This document shows, piece by piece, positions 28,708 to 43,471 of a stretch of 64,000 bases of DNA (its first letter is position 1; every line of letters begins with the position of its first letter). Source of the DNA: Petrosia ficiformis (Eukaryota; Porifera; Demospongiae; Haplosclerida; Petrosiidae); contig OX345642.1 of assembly GCA_947044365.1 (NCBI GenBank), positions 7,456,776-7,520,775 on the forward strand, written 5' to 3'. The translations under genes and the position numbers were made by a program. The notes under the pieces are model-generated. The model was given only the letters and a program-made list of their open reading frames with translations. It was not told the DNA's origin and did no database searches.

Positions 28708-29865
28708 TTACTGGTCTAAACGTGCCAATTCAGATGTGTATATCCCAATACTCTCCATATCATATAAGACAAAATATATTTGTTTCATCTCTTTGGTAGT
28801 TGTTGATACTGTGTAGTAATTACGAATGCACCTCAAAATAGTTTGAGCTGACGTCTGTTTTGGGAAGTTGTTAGATCCACTAGCAATTGAAGGGAAAGCA
28901 ACAGACACTAGTTTATTCTTCTCGGCCAAATCCAAACATGATTTGACAGCCATTTCTAGGTTTTGTAAAGCATCTGTGTCATTCCAGGTAGGGCTATGCA
29001 CATGTATAACAAAACGACAAGTTAAAGCTCCACTTCCACTGATAGTAGCTTCAGCTACACGTAATGACTGTGTGCTAGAGATCCTATTAACCTCAGTACG
29101 AAATGATGGACCTCCTGCCTGGCTAAGTGCTGATCCACATTGACCAGCAAGAGATAGGGACGAATTTGTTGGATGCACTACTGCATCACAATTCACTTTA
29201 GAAATATCTCCCTGTACGACTGAAAACTTTTGACCAGCAATGAGTGTTTTCTCACTCAAAATAGTGAAAGTGCTACCTGTGGAAGGTGACACAACACTTC
29301 CTTTTGTTTGCTTAGCAGAACTTTTCTTAGAAACTATAGATTTGCTTTGCTTAACAGGACTTTTCTTAGAAACTATAGATTTGCTTTGCTTAACAGGACT
29401 TTTCTTTAAAAATGTAGACTTGTTAGTTGCAAGCTTCTTTGATGGAGATTTTGTAGTGTGTTTCTCAATGATGACAGGAGGATGACTTGTTTTCATAGCA
29501 TCACGTAGTTGTTTCTTACGATAGAGAAGAACCTGTGGAATGTTAGGTAAGACACCTCCCTGACTTATAGTAACACCTTTGAGAAGTTTATGCAATTCAT
29601 CATCATTAGCAACAGCTAGTAAGATGTGACGAGGTGATATAACTCGTCTCTTGTTAGCTTTTGCAGCGTTACCAGCCAATTCTAGTACCTCAGCACATAG
29701 GTACTCCAGAACAGCACTTAGATATATCGGAGAACCTATCTGAATACGTCTTTTCAAACAGGCTTGACGCAAATAACGATAAATACGTGCAACAGGAAAT
29801 ACAATCCCAGCTCTTGTTGACTTACTAATTCGCCTCTTTCTGTCTACAACACCACGAGCACTCAT
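28708..29865 (-). CDS. MACROH2A: macroH2A histone variant
   Basis: This histone H2A variant with a C-terminal macrodomain marks repressed chromatin in animals. The start [20 protein letters not shown] lies at 29865; an acceptor just upstream (at about 29875) and a donor near 29977 mark a 5' untranslated intron. The H2A fold follows ([48 protein letters not shown]). A basic linker carries an internal duplication of [13 protein letters not shown] (about three copies). The macrodomain begins at [21 protein letters not shown] and includes the ligand loop [13 protein letters not shown] and [14 protein letters not shown]; it ends [14 protein letters not shown]. The coding part has no intron, unlike vertebrate macroH2A genes. 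It is head-to-head with CDT1, another chromosome-cycle gene. Confidence 0.96.
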   Translation of the reverse strand: MSARGVVDRKRRISKSTRAGIVFPVARIYRYLRQACLKRRIQIGSPIYLSAVLEYLCAEVLELAGNAAKANKRRVISPRHILLAVANDDELHKLLKGVTISQGGVLPNIPQVLLYRKKQLRDAMKTSHPPVIIEKHTTKSPSKKLATNKSTFLKKSPVKQSKSIVSKKSPVKQSKSIVSKKSSAKQTKGSVVSPSTGSTFTILSEKTLIAGQKFSVVQGDISKVNCDAVVHPTNSSLSLAGQCGSALSQAGGPSFRTEVNRISSTQSLRVAEATISGSGALTCRFVIHVHSPTWNDTDALQNLEMAVKSCLDLAEKNKLVSVAFPSIASGSNNFPKQTSAQTILRCIRNYYTVSTTTKEMKQIYFVLYDMESIGIYTSELARLDQ

Positions 29866-30257
29866 GATTAATCTAAATAAAATAGATTGAAACACTATTT
29901 ATAGTCATAATATATTACTATATTAATAGAGACACACAGTCACACATTGGAGTAAAGAAACCATTATAAAACTCACCTTATCCTCTTCTTTAATAACTTG
30001 AAGTCACGTGATCATTACTTATTTTTAACCCTTTAATGATTCATTTACAGCACGTGGAAGAAAGAAGAGGTGTGTTTCGAGGTGTTTGACTGAATTTTAC
30101 TTCATTTTTTCTTATTGAATTTGGATTTTTATATTTTATAAGAAGTAAGTGTTTATTTATTAAGTTTTTCGTTTAAAATAATAATTATGTGTACTAATTC
30201 AGTTTTGAACAGTTCAAATTTTAAGGGGTGTGGTTTGTGTTTCTGTAGATTTGAAAA
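29866..30257. promoter_or_regulatory. Bidirectional spacer macroH2A / CDT1 with two untranslated introns
   Basis: This spacer of about 390 bases between divergent genes holds a 5' untranslated intron on each side: minus strand, donor near 29977 to acceptor near 29875; plus strand, donor GTAAGT at 30145 to acceptor TAG at 30246-30248. The shared core between them (about 29980-30140) includes CACGTG at 30006 and another at 30052, and a GGGTGTGGT word lies at about 30226. Confidence 0.6.
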
Positions 30258-33200
30258 ATGGCACAAACATCTCTCAAAAAATATTTTCCTGTAAAGAGGG
30301 GAAGAACTGAAGAAGAGCATGAACCTGTTAAGAAGAGAAAGATTGATGAAATAACAAATGAAGATAAGCAAATTTCATCACCAGCTGATATAAGCACTGT
30401 TATATCATCATCTCAAATTGAAAAAATTACTACTTTTGAATTCCTCAGTCCAAAGAAAAAGAACAGGTACACTAATCGTTAATAATAATGAATATTATTA
30501 TAATTTCTATAATTGTAGTGTCAATAGAAAGGTGGATGAAATAAGAAGTGAAATTACCTCACCAGATGGTAAATGTATTACAAGCAATGTGACGTCATTA
30601 TCTCCTCAGCTTGAAAAATTTACTGCTTTTGAATTCATCAGTCCAAAGAAAAAGAACAGGTAAAATGGCTGCTCCCTCATGGTGGGACACAAAAGTAGCT
30701 TTAATTCATAGTAACTAATTATTCATATAATATTATTTAATTCCATTTTTAAATTTAGTGTTAGTAGACGTCTCACGTATTCTCTACTGACAGAACCAAC
30801 TCCAGCAGAAAGGGCAACTAATATCAAACCACATGTCATTAATACTTCAAAACTTCCAGCATTTCAAAAATTTAAGAATTTAGCTGAACCCAATATTGAT
30901 ACCGTTAAAAGCCAGAGCGATCTCTCATTACCTTATAGTTATAAACTATTAGAAGAAAAGTTCCAATCTGTTGATACAATATGTTCATTATTACAAAAGA
31001 GACAGGAGTTATGTACATTCCACAAACTAAAAGATTCTGTACAAGAAATGATAAGAAGGTTAGTAATTAATGGAGGGTCTGTTCCCTGTAAAAATGTTTT
31101 GACCAATCAAATGTATTTATTGTCTGTTTTTATAATTATAGAAATTTTCAAGAGAAAAATTTAGCTCAAATGAAACAAGTTTATCCAGAAGCTTTCTATT
31201 TTCGTCGAGAGAAACATATTCCAGGAACAGATCATGTGAAATATGAACAATATCAATTGACAGTGGAATGTACAGCTCATCAAGAAGATGGGACAATGGT
31301 AGAGAAACTACCTCCAGGAAAGGGACTAGATCCAAATGCTCTTATTAAAAGAAGGAAAATATTTCATAGGAATTTAGTAAACGTTGTTGTTGACCATCAC
31401 AAGGTACTTCATCACATGATCATATTTTACCATGAACTATAATAGCCTTGGTACATATTTTTTGACTGGAAAAAACATTTTTCCGAAACTGTTCCTAGAG
31501 TTACATAATGATGTCTTTGTTACGATTCTGCAGTATTTTTGATCAAAAATGTTGTTTGTAGGAACCGTGAGCATTTTAGTATTCTCTCGAAATTCACTTT
31601 GAACCATGAACTATAGCCTTGGTACATATTTTTTGACCAGAAAAAACATTTCTCCGAAACTGTTCCTAGAGTTACATTTTGATGTCCTTGTTATGTTTCT
31701 GCAGTATTTTTGATCAAAAATGTTGTTTGTAGGAACCGTGAACATTTTAGTATTCTCTCGAAATTCACTTTGAACCATGAACTATAGCCTTGGTACATAT
31801 TTTTTGACTGGAAAAAACATTTTTCCGAAACTGTTCCTAGAGTTACATAATGATGTCTTTGTTACAATTCTGCAGTATTTTTGATCAAAAATGTTGTTTG
31901 TAGGAACCGTGAACATTTTAGTATTCTCTCGAAATTCACTTTGAACCATGAACTATAGCCTTGGTACATATTTTTTGACTGGAAAAAACATTTTTCCGAA
32001 ACTGTTCCTAGAGTTACATAATGATGTCTTTGTTACAATTCTGCAGTATTTTTGATCAAAAATGTTGTTTGTAGGAACCGTGAACATTTTAGTATTCTCT
32101 CGAAATTCACTTTGAACCATGAACTATAGCCTTGGTACATATTTTTTGACTGGAAAAAATATTTTTCCGAAACTGTTCCTAGAGTTGCATAATGATGTCC
32201 TTGTTATGATTCTGCAGTATTTTTGGTCAAAAATGTTGTTTGTAGGAACCGTGAGTATTTTAGTGTTCTTTCAAAATTCCAATTTTTACCCTGAACTATA
32301 GGCTTGGTATTGATTTTTTCATTGCAAAATCATTCGTTTCAGATTGAACCAAAACTGTTTCTAGAGTTAGATAATGATGTCCTTATTATGTGGTTTTGTT
32401 GAATAATATTATCTGTTAGAACCGTAGGTAGTTTAGTATTCTATTGAAATACTAATTTTACCCCAAACTATATCACATGATAATCACATGATGTTTTACA
32501 GGATTTCTTAGCTTCATTGGACCCTCCTATACATGTGCCAGAGAATAAACTGTTTAGATGGCATCCTGCTTTTCAATTAGACACTGTCCCTGAAGTTAAA
32601 GAAGCAGAATTACCACATCCACCAATTACAGGTATTGAATTATGTGATCATATGTCCATCATGTGACTGGTGTAATTAATAGAATCATACACAACTGCTA
32701 AAGATGTTTTGCAAGCTACACGAGCAAAGATGTCTAATCGAGTGAAAGCTGCCTTGGAAACAGTTGTCAAGGAAACAAATAAAGATGAAAGTGATAATGT
32801 TGTATGTGAGTCACAATCTATTGATCCATCATTAAGGGGTGTGTCATCTGGTCTATTACAACGAGTAAGAAACCATATATATGTAATGATATCATCTTAT
32901 ATCATTAATTATTAGATTCGTCAAAAAGAAGCTGTTCGTGCTAAAACAGAAATGATGAGAAATCCATTAAAAGAGAAGCAATTATCTATTATGAATAGAT
33001 TACCTGAAATGTGTCGAATATTAAGATCGTAAGTTATATTAATAATTATTAATAATGTATTTATTATTATAATATATATATACAGGTTATTTGTGACTGA
33101 GGGAAAGGCAGCCATACTTTGGGATGATGTTATTAATAAACTAGCAGACAGTCATTCATCTAGTTTATCAACTGGTAAACAAATTAATTAATAAATATTA

Positions 33201-33389
33201 CATTACTTTATTAATACTGTATTTTACATTGCAGATCAAGTTGAAGAACATTTAGATTCTCTTCTTGATATTTTACCAACCTGGGCTAAGAAAGTATCTG
33301 TTCGTAAGTCAACATACCTCAAGATAAATAAAAATACTGGCATTAAAACTCTAATCAGTAAACTCCAGCAGAAAGAATCTCAAATATAA
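30258..33389 (+). CDS. CDT1: DNA replication licensing factor CDT1
   Basis: CDT1 loads the MCM helicase with ORC and CDC6. The N-terminus MAQTSLKKYFPVKR is a PIP box (Q3, L6, Y9, F10) with a basic residue four after it, the layout of the PCNA/CRL4-Cdt2 degron used to destroy CDT1 in S phase. An SRRL motif further on fits a cyclin-binding Cy site. Geminin- and MCM-binding winged-helix regions follow (SYKLLEEKFQSVDTICSLLQ; LLRSLFVTEGKAAILWDDV), ending KLQQKESQI. About ten exons. Exons 1 and 2 share the ending FEFLSPKKKN / FEFISPKKKN, an exon duplication. One intron carries six or so copies of a 171-base satellite. It is divergent from macroH2A. Confidence 0.93.
31430..32460. repeat. 171-base satellite array in a CDT1 intron
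   Basis: The word GAACCATGAACTATAG recurs at 31601, 31772, 31943 and 32114, exactly 171 bases apart, with one earlier partial unit and a diverged unit at the 3' edge. The unit contains TTGACTGGAAAAAACATTT, CCGAAACTGTTCCTAGAG and TTTTTGATCAAAAATG. The edge unit (about 32289-32460) carries a different middle (AATAATATTATCTGTTAGAA). The same family recurs at 53530-54810 and 63090-63470. It contains no conserved coding frame on the plus strand. Confidence 0.95.
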
Positions 33390-33633
33390 CTATCATCACT
33401 TATTATTACGAAGTAGTTTTTATGTAAAACATTTTGTTACTTTTGACTCAAATCTTGATATATAATTATGTACAATACAGTTATATATACTTGTTTTTAA
33501 ATATTCTATATTCTATTTAATGCACATCATTTCACATTTCTTTTAAAATTCATTTGATCAAAACCTAACGTCAGATAATAAAACACTGAAAATGAAGAAA
33601 CTATATTACAAACAGAATATTTATATAGATGAA

Positions 33634-34860
33634 GAATTTACTCACCTGTTGAAAGTAGTTATCTTTGTACTTTTCGCTTTCAGTAGATCAGCATATGAAA
33701 AAAGATAATATATATTATAATAATTAGTGAATATTGGTATTTACTGTGGATTAAATAAATTACAGGTATATTGGGTTAAATCTACTCTGAAAATACATTC
33801 CTAAATTACTGTCCTATAATCTGCCGTTAACAGCTCATGGTGTCTGAAATTCAATACAAAGAATAAGATAGTATTTAGAAATATAAATTCCAAAGAGATT
33901 TAACTGTACAGTAATACATTATTATACATTGTAGATTAAGAATTTACTCACCTGTTGAAAGTAGTTATCTTTTAGTTTCCTCTTTTGGTAGCTCAGCATA
34001 TGAAAAAAGATAATATATATGCTATAATAATTAGTGAATATTGGTATTTACTGTAGATTAAATTACAGGCATATTGGGTTAAATCTACTCTGAAAATACA
34101 TTCCTAAATTACTGTCCTATAATCTGCCGTTAACAGCTCATGGTGTCTGAAATTCAATACAAAGAATAAGATAGTATTTAGAAATATATATTCCAAAGAG
34201 ATTTAACTCTACAGTAATACATTAGTATACATTGTAGATTAAGAATTTACTCACCTGTTGAAAGTAGTTATCTTTTAGTTTCCTCTTTTGGTAGCTCAGC
34301 ATATGAAAAAAGATAATATATATGCTATAATAATTAGTGAATATTGGTATTTACTGTAGATTAAATTACAGGCATATTGGGTTAAATCTACTCTGAAAAT
34401 ACATTCCTAAATTACTGTCCTATAATCTGCCGTTAACAGCTCATGGTGTCTGAAATTCAATACAAAGAATAAGATAGTATTTAGAAATATATATTCCAAA
34501 GAGATTTAACTCTACAGTAATACATTAGTATACATTGTAGATTAAGAATTTACTCACCTGTTGAAAGTAGTTATCTTTTAGTTTCCTCTTTTGGTAGCTC
34601 AGAATATGAAAAAAGATAATATATGTTATAATAATTAGTGAATATTGGTATTTACTGTAGATTAAATTACAGGTATATTGGGTTAAATCTACTCTGAAAA
34701 TACATTCCTAAATTACTGTCCTATAATCTGCCGTTAACAGCTCATAGTGTCTGAAATTCAATACAAAGAATAAGATAGTATCTAGAAATATATATTCCAA
34801 AGAGATTTAACTCTACAGTAATACATTATTAGATTAAGAATTTACTCACCTGTTGAAAGT
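33634..34860. repeat. Tandem array of about 303-base exon-like units
   Basis: GAATTTACTCACCTGTTGAAAG recurs at 33634, 33940, 34243, 34546 and 34839, giving four units of 306, 303, 303 and 293 bases and a fifth partial one. Units 33940-34242 and 34243-34545 look identical base for base; the outer units differ slightly. On the minus strand every unit holds CAACAG before GTGAGTAAA (a consensus splice donor) and TTGAATTTCAG (an acceptor), so each unit looks like a pair of small exons with introns. About 240 bases between the CDT1 stop and the array (33390-33633) show nothing recognisable. Confidence 0.9.
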
Positions 34861-35068
34861 AGTTGCCTTTTTCTTTTGAGTAGCTCAGCAGAATCACCTG
34901 TACTAAATACATAATAATTATGAAACGAATATTCACCTCACATATGTTGCTCTCTTAATTAACAGTCTCCTTTGCAAGTTTGTTTTCTACTTCTGTAAAT
35001 AGTATTACAACTATAAACGTGTTCTCGTACCTGGAAGTTGCTGTCTTTCCCGACCACGATTCAAATAT

Positions 35069-35080
35069 TGCGCATGCGCA
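35069..35080. promoter_or_regulatory. NRF1-like palindrome TGCGCATGCGCA
   Basis: A perfect 12-base palindrome matching the NRF1 consensus sits between the NDC1 stop codon (35114) and the first exon-like stretch of the repeated locus. NDC1 is transcribed toward it, so it is placed as the start of a following minus-strand unit rather than as an NDC1 promoter. An ATT microsatellite (about 35087-35113) lies between it and NDC1. Confidence 0.55.
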
Positions 35081-35113
35081 TAATGATTATTATTATTATT
35101 ATTATTATTATTA

Positions 35114-37883
35114 TCAATAATTAAAATTGAATTTGCTACAAATTTCTGTTTGTTCTTGTGAAAGCTGCAAAAATCTGTAAAATAATAGCATCTTAATAAT
35201 TATACAATACTGATATCTTAATAATTATACATACCGTGTGTCTTGGAATGTATTTAGTATTGATTCAAGTCCAGTATGGACAGCTATTATACATTATAAT
35301 AAAAGTAGTATACATAATGTTTAGTGTATTTACCTGCTTTGATAGCATATTTCCCATTAATTTCCAGTGCTTTTTGTCTATTAGTTATATCATTAGTGGT
35401 GTTAAAAGGCTGTCGAATGTATTTGTCAAGTATCTAGATGTAAGGACCAGACCAGTCTCATTAATTAATAATAATTGATTTATAAAATATTATACCTGAC
35501 ACATTTCCAATAGATTATTAACAGTGGATGGAAGTGTCTATATAAAGATCATGTGAGAAGCATGTGAGCTATTATCATGTGACATACCTGCTGTACAACT
35601 CCATATGTGTCTTCAGTATAAGATGAAACAGAAAATTGAGACAATGCTATATATTATATACATAATAAACACTAATAACACATAATAATCAAAATTTAAC
35701 CTGTTATTGACCATATAAGGAGTTGACTATCAACAAATAAAGTCTTATTGGCTGCTTCTGGAAGCTAATGTAATTTATTAATTATAATGCATTTTAATTA
35801 TTATTTAGTCTTACCTCTGATAGGAAGTATGCAAACACGGGTTTCTTTTTAAGTGAAGTAATCATATGTTTCCAATATTTCTTAAGAAACTTCTTGCTTT
35901 GTATTAACTACATAGTGATTATAAATGTATGTTTAATAATAGTGTAATTACCTGTTGATAAGGATCAACAGGTTTATTAGTTGATGAAGCAAATGAATCC
36001 GCTACTTGAACAGGACCTAATAGTTAAATGTTCATTAATTAACAATATTCAATTTAATTAAATACCATTTGACCAGAGTCTTGCCCTTTCATTAAATACA
36101 TGACGCCTTGATAAGCTAAATCCAGTACTGGAACCAATATCACTCCATCCTTTACTAAACTGATCTGCAGTGTATTGTATTGAATCACATGATAATCACA
36201 TGACATGATCACCTTTCTTATTACTTCTTTGTTCATTAATCAATGCAAATCCAAATCCATCATCGGTAGTGTTCCCTCCAGCTTTCTTAATGAAATCTCT
36301 TAATATATTAATACATTCATTATGAATATTATCCCACAACATTGATGAACCAGATGAATTCAAACTCAATACCTGATTATAGATAAAATGGAGTATATGA
36401 CTTGTTACTATTAACTTACCTGTTTCCTCCTGCTAAAAGAATTTCCTGACAAGAGTGAGAGATCATAGTAAGCTAAATACTGTGACATGAAAATAATAAT
36501 TCAATTCATTAATCAATAGTGTGTACCTTCAGTAATGTAATATTACTTTTCATTGCTACTAATAATGTATGATTTGATTGATTAGTAAATGAAGCGATTA
36601 CTGGAAACTGAATTGACTAAAAATACATTATTAATAATTTATGCTCTTAATAGTATAATATATAGTACCTGTGTATGAAAGACTCTAAATAGTCTTAAAC
36701 CAAAACTCCATGACAAGTGTAATAATACACTACTTAACAGTAGTTTCCATAGTAACCATGGATTCATTACCTCGCAAAACAGTATCCATAGTGACGATTT
36801 ACTAAAATATTAATTATCAAGTCATTAACGATAATAATTTATACTACAATACCTTGATTTTAACTTAAAAGTGATTTCAACAATCCTTTTAAAATAATGA
36901 CCCACCATACAGTATCCAATTACAAAAGGCCACACCCACTGTAATTAATAATCAATTAATTGTGCACATCATTATTATATATATACACCTTTATAAAATG
37001 TGAGCATTTTCTTTTTAGCTCAGAACAGAAATGACCTTTTAGACGAAATAACTTATGCTGCTATAGGGATTTGAATTGATCACATGTCAATCATGTGACT
37101 GGTTCAGTAATGAATTATATACCTGAATGGATGGGAATATCAAGATATATTCTTTATTCACAAAGTACTCTATACTATAGATCAACCCCTATATGCGAGA
37201 AACAGTTAACAAACTATAATATTATCATAATTATATACATACCAGATATCCAGCATGTAATGATGTTATGAAATATACTTCATTGATTTCGTTTTGATGT
37301 TCAGTAGAACTGACAATATATAATAATTATTATTATATTAACAATTATTAAATAAACCTTTCATTCCATAAATTAATACCACTTATTTCTGCCAAACACA
37401 TTCCAGCAATAGTTGCCATGACAACAACGACACAGTGCGTCATTAGATGTAAAGGAGAGATAATTTCCCATATTTTTTGTATTCTATTTTTACACAGAAC
37501 AAGTCGTGCTGTAAACACAACAATAATAAATAAACAATCACAAATAACAAACAATATTACCTGATAATGTCCATGTATAAGTCAGTTGTATAATAATGAG
37601 AGTAAACAAGTAAATAATAACAAATACTATTCGTCTAATATATACTGACCACACCCACTCAGATAATAACAATGTAAATGACTATATGATTAAGAATGTA
37701 CGTACGTACATGTGTGTATATAATTATATATATCTCACTAGACATAGAATTAGAAATGGTATTGTCAGTATAATCAACCAAATAATACTAGCTGCTGTAC
37801 GCCATCTAAATACCTTTGAAGACAAAATATCATGAACATAATTATGTGTAGTAAATAATACAAACCTGCTTGTACCACTCCAT
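35114..37883 (-). CDS. NDC1: Transmembrane nucleoporin NDC1
   Basis: NDC1 anchors the nuclear pore complex in the pore membrane. The minus-strand exons begin MEWYKQ, then VFRWRTAASIIWLIILTIPFLILCL, a first membrane helix with the family's basic start. More helices follow (IVFVIIYLFTLIIIQLTYTW; THCVVVVMATIAGMCLAE). The soluble C-terminal half carries ARLWSNGPVQ and FAYFLSELPEA. It also has LFVDSQLLIWSITALSQFS and SYTEDTYGVVQQTLPSTVNNLLEM, which match the conserved NDC1 C-terminus, and ends CSKFNFNY. About 17 short exons. Divergent from LARS2 with 86 bases between starts. The family call rests mainly on the C-terminal half. Confidence 0.87.
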
Positions 37884-37969
37884 TAGTTACCACGTGCACA
37901 CTACCTTTAATTAATGAGCCATGCCTTTAATTAAACTTAATTAAGTGATTAATTTTTATTTCATACAAC
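37884..37969. promoter_or_regulatory. Bidirectional spacer NDC1 / LARS2
   Basis: This 86-base A/T-rich spacer lies between divergent start codons. It includes CACGTG at about 37892 and TTAATTAA-type runs; no other box is evident. Confidence 0.45.
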
Positions 37970-42193
<4,224 letters not shown>

Positions 42194-42213
42194 ACAGATA
42201 TCTTCCAACAATT

Positions 42214-43404
42214 TCAGTTTTCAAGATCAGAAAAATCAAAATGTTTGCTCCAGTCAATTTGACTATACATTACATTACCTCCTGTAGATGATTTATCAGG
42301 TGTGAGTACTTTATCATTATTGCTATGTGATGGAATATGAGGTTTGAAATCACTGTTCGATGTAATTTGAGGTAGTTTATCATCATGTGGTGTAATATGA
42401 GGTAGTTTATCATCATGTAGTGTAATATGAGGTAGTTTATCATCATGTGATATAATATGAGGTAGTTTATCATCATGTGATGTAATACGAGGTAGTTTAT
42501 CATCATGTGATGTAATACGAGGTAGTTTATCATCATGTGATGTAATACGAGGTAGTTTATCATCATGTGATGTAATATGAGGTAGTTTATCATCATCATC
42601 ATCATCAGTACTTGATTCATCACTTGAATATTGACTTGGTTCAAATAGCTGTATAATATATAATATAGAATTTAACTATTACTATTATTATTATATTACT
42701 CACATATAATGATGAGTTATTTAATGGTTCTGGTAACTCTTCTTCTATTGCAGTAAAATATCTTTTCAGTAAATTCATCAAGTTCTTGTGTTTTGTTTTA
42801 TTTTTTAGTTGATCCTTTACTAATCTCATTATTGATGTATCATCATCTAATATATTCATAAATGTTTGCCGATACTCTGATGTCTGAAGTAACAATATAT
42901 ATATATATATAATAACATACAAATATGAAGTGGCTCACTGGAATTGATTCAACAGGAAAATATTCATTAATTAATTTTTTTGATTTCTCTTTTCCAACAC
43001 TAGCATCACTTGACACTGAACATATGATAGACTACAACAAGATAATTAATTAATTAATATTCATGAATATTAATTTTAATTACTTTCTGTTTCATAATAC
43101 TGATGATTTTGTCATACAACACAGGTTTTACTTTCGAATGACGAGTATGTATGAATTCCATCAACTCAATTGACTCACAATACCAGTCACATGATCTATG
43201 ACTCCAGATATTCTCGACTGTTGTCATGGTGATACGAACTGGATGGACCAATGTCTTTGAGAGATTGAATGGTACATGTGCTATATTGCATTGCAAAAAA
43301 TGAAAATAATTAAATACAAGTTTCTAAATACCTTTAATTAAATCTTCTTTCTTTAAGAAAACAGCTTCATCTAAACTGAACTCCTCACTAAGTGAAGTAT
43401 CCAT
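42214..43404 (-). CDS. Unrecognised protein with C-terminal 10-residue repeats
   Basis: I do not recognise this family. The minus-strand exons give MDTSLSEEFSLDEAVFLKKED, then a conserved-looking block with VPFNLSKTLVHPVRITMTTVE, NIWSHRSCDWYCESIEL and YDKIISIMKQK. Further exons read KLINEYFPVESIP, YRQTFMNILDDDTSIMRLV and LLKRYFTAIEEELPEPL. A run of aspartates leads into eight tandem copies of HDDKLPRITS (10 residues, 30 bases; 42360-42590), and the protein ends IDWSKHFDFSDLEN. About 270-300 residues and five exons. No signal peptide or membrane helix is visible. It is head-to-head with FEN1 across 67 bases and tail-to-tail with LARS2, only 20 bases between stops. The clean splice sites and continuous frame make it a real gene. 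Confidence 0.7.
42360..42590 (-). repeat. 30-base coding minisatellite (HDDKLPRITS)
   Basis: Eight tandem 30-base units, for example plus-strand GGTAGTTTATCATCATGTGA followed by a TGTAATACGA variant, lie inside the last exon of the unrecognised gene. In its frame they encode HDDKLPRITS with Arg/His and Thr/Ile changes. The frame is kept through all units, and a competing Met-rich frame on the same strand is a by-product. Confidence 0.85.
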
Positions 43405-43471
43405 GTTTTCCGTATATTCTGTCCGTATACTCTTTTTCCACGTGTTTTAAGGAAGTGTTTATTCTGTAGAG
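43405..43471. promoter_or_regulatory. 67-base bidirectional spacer upstream of FEN1
   Basis: This very short spacer between divergent starts contains CACGTG at about 43440 and two CCGTATA words. Both 5' leaders and promoters must share it. Confidence 0.45.

Larger units (their letters stand above)
33634..35080 (-). ncRNA. Putative spliced noncoding RNA locus with tandemly repeated exons
   Basis: Read on the minus strand, the locus starts at the palindrome TGCGCATGCGCA (35069-35080). A first exon-like stretch ends CAACTTCCAG before GTACG, and a second starts after TATTTACAG and ends TATGTGAG before GTGAAT. Repeated small exons follow: one of about 40 bases ending TTTCAACAG (unit 2: 33952-33991) and one of 34 bases, ACACCATGAGCTG through AGGACA (unit 2: 34113-34146), preceded by TTGAATTTCAG. 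No frame of useful length survives joining. The NDC1 stop codon is only about 35 bases upstream on the same strand. A related single-copy arrangement lies at 63491-63963. Splice signals and repeats are seen; transcription is inferred. Confidence 0.4.

Noticed and set aside
33634..34860. CRISPR-like direct repeats
   Set aside because: The units are contiguous near-identical 303-base repeats without unique spacers, in an animal genome with spliceosomal introns.
33634..35080. Spliced-leader RNA gene cluster
   Set aside because: The tandem donor-bearing units fit superficially, but each exon is preceded by an acceptor-like tract, a second exon with its own acceptor is present, and no Sm-site-like U-rich stretch follows the donor. 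Kept only as an alternative to test.
42270..42644. Met- and Leu-rich repetitive frame on the minus strand
   Set aside because: It is the shifted frame of the last exon of the unrecognised gene; the frame continuous with upstream exons encodes HDDKLPRITS units instead.
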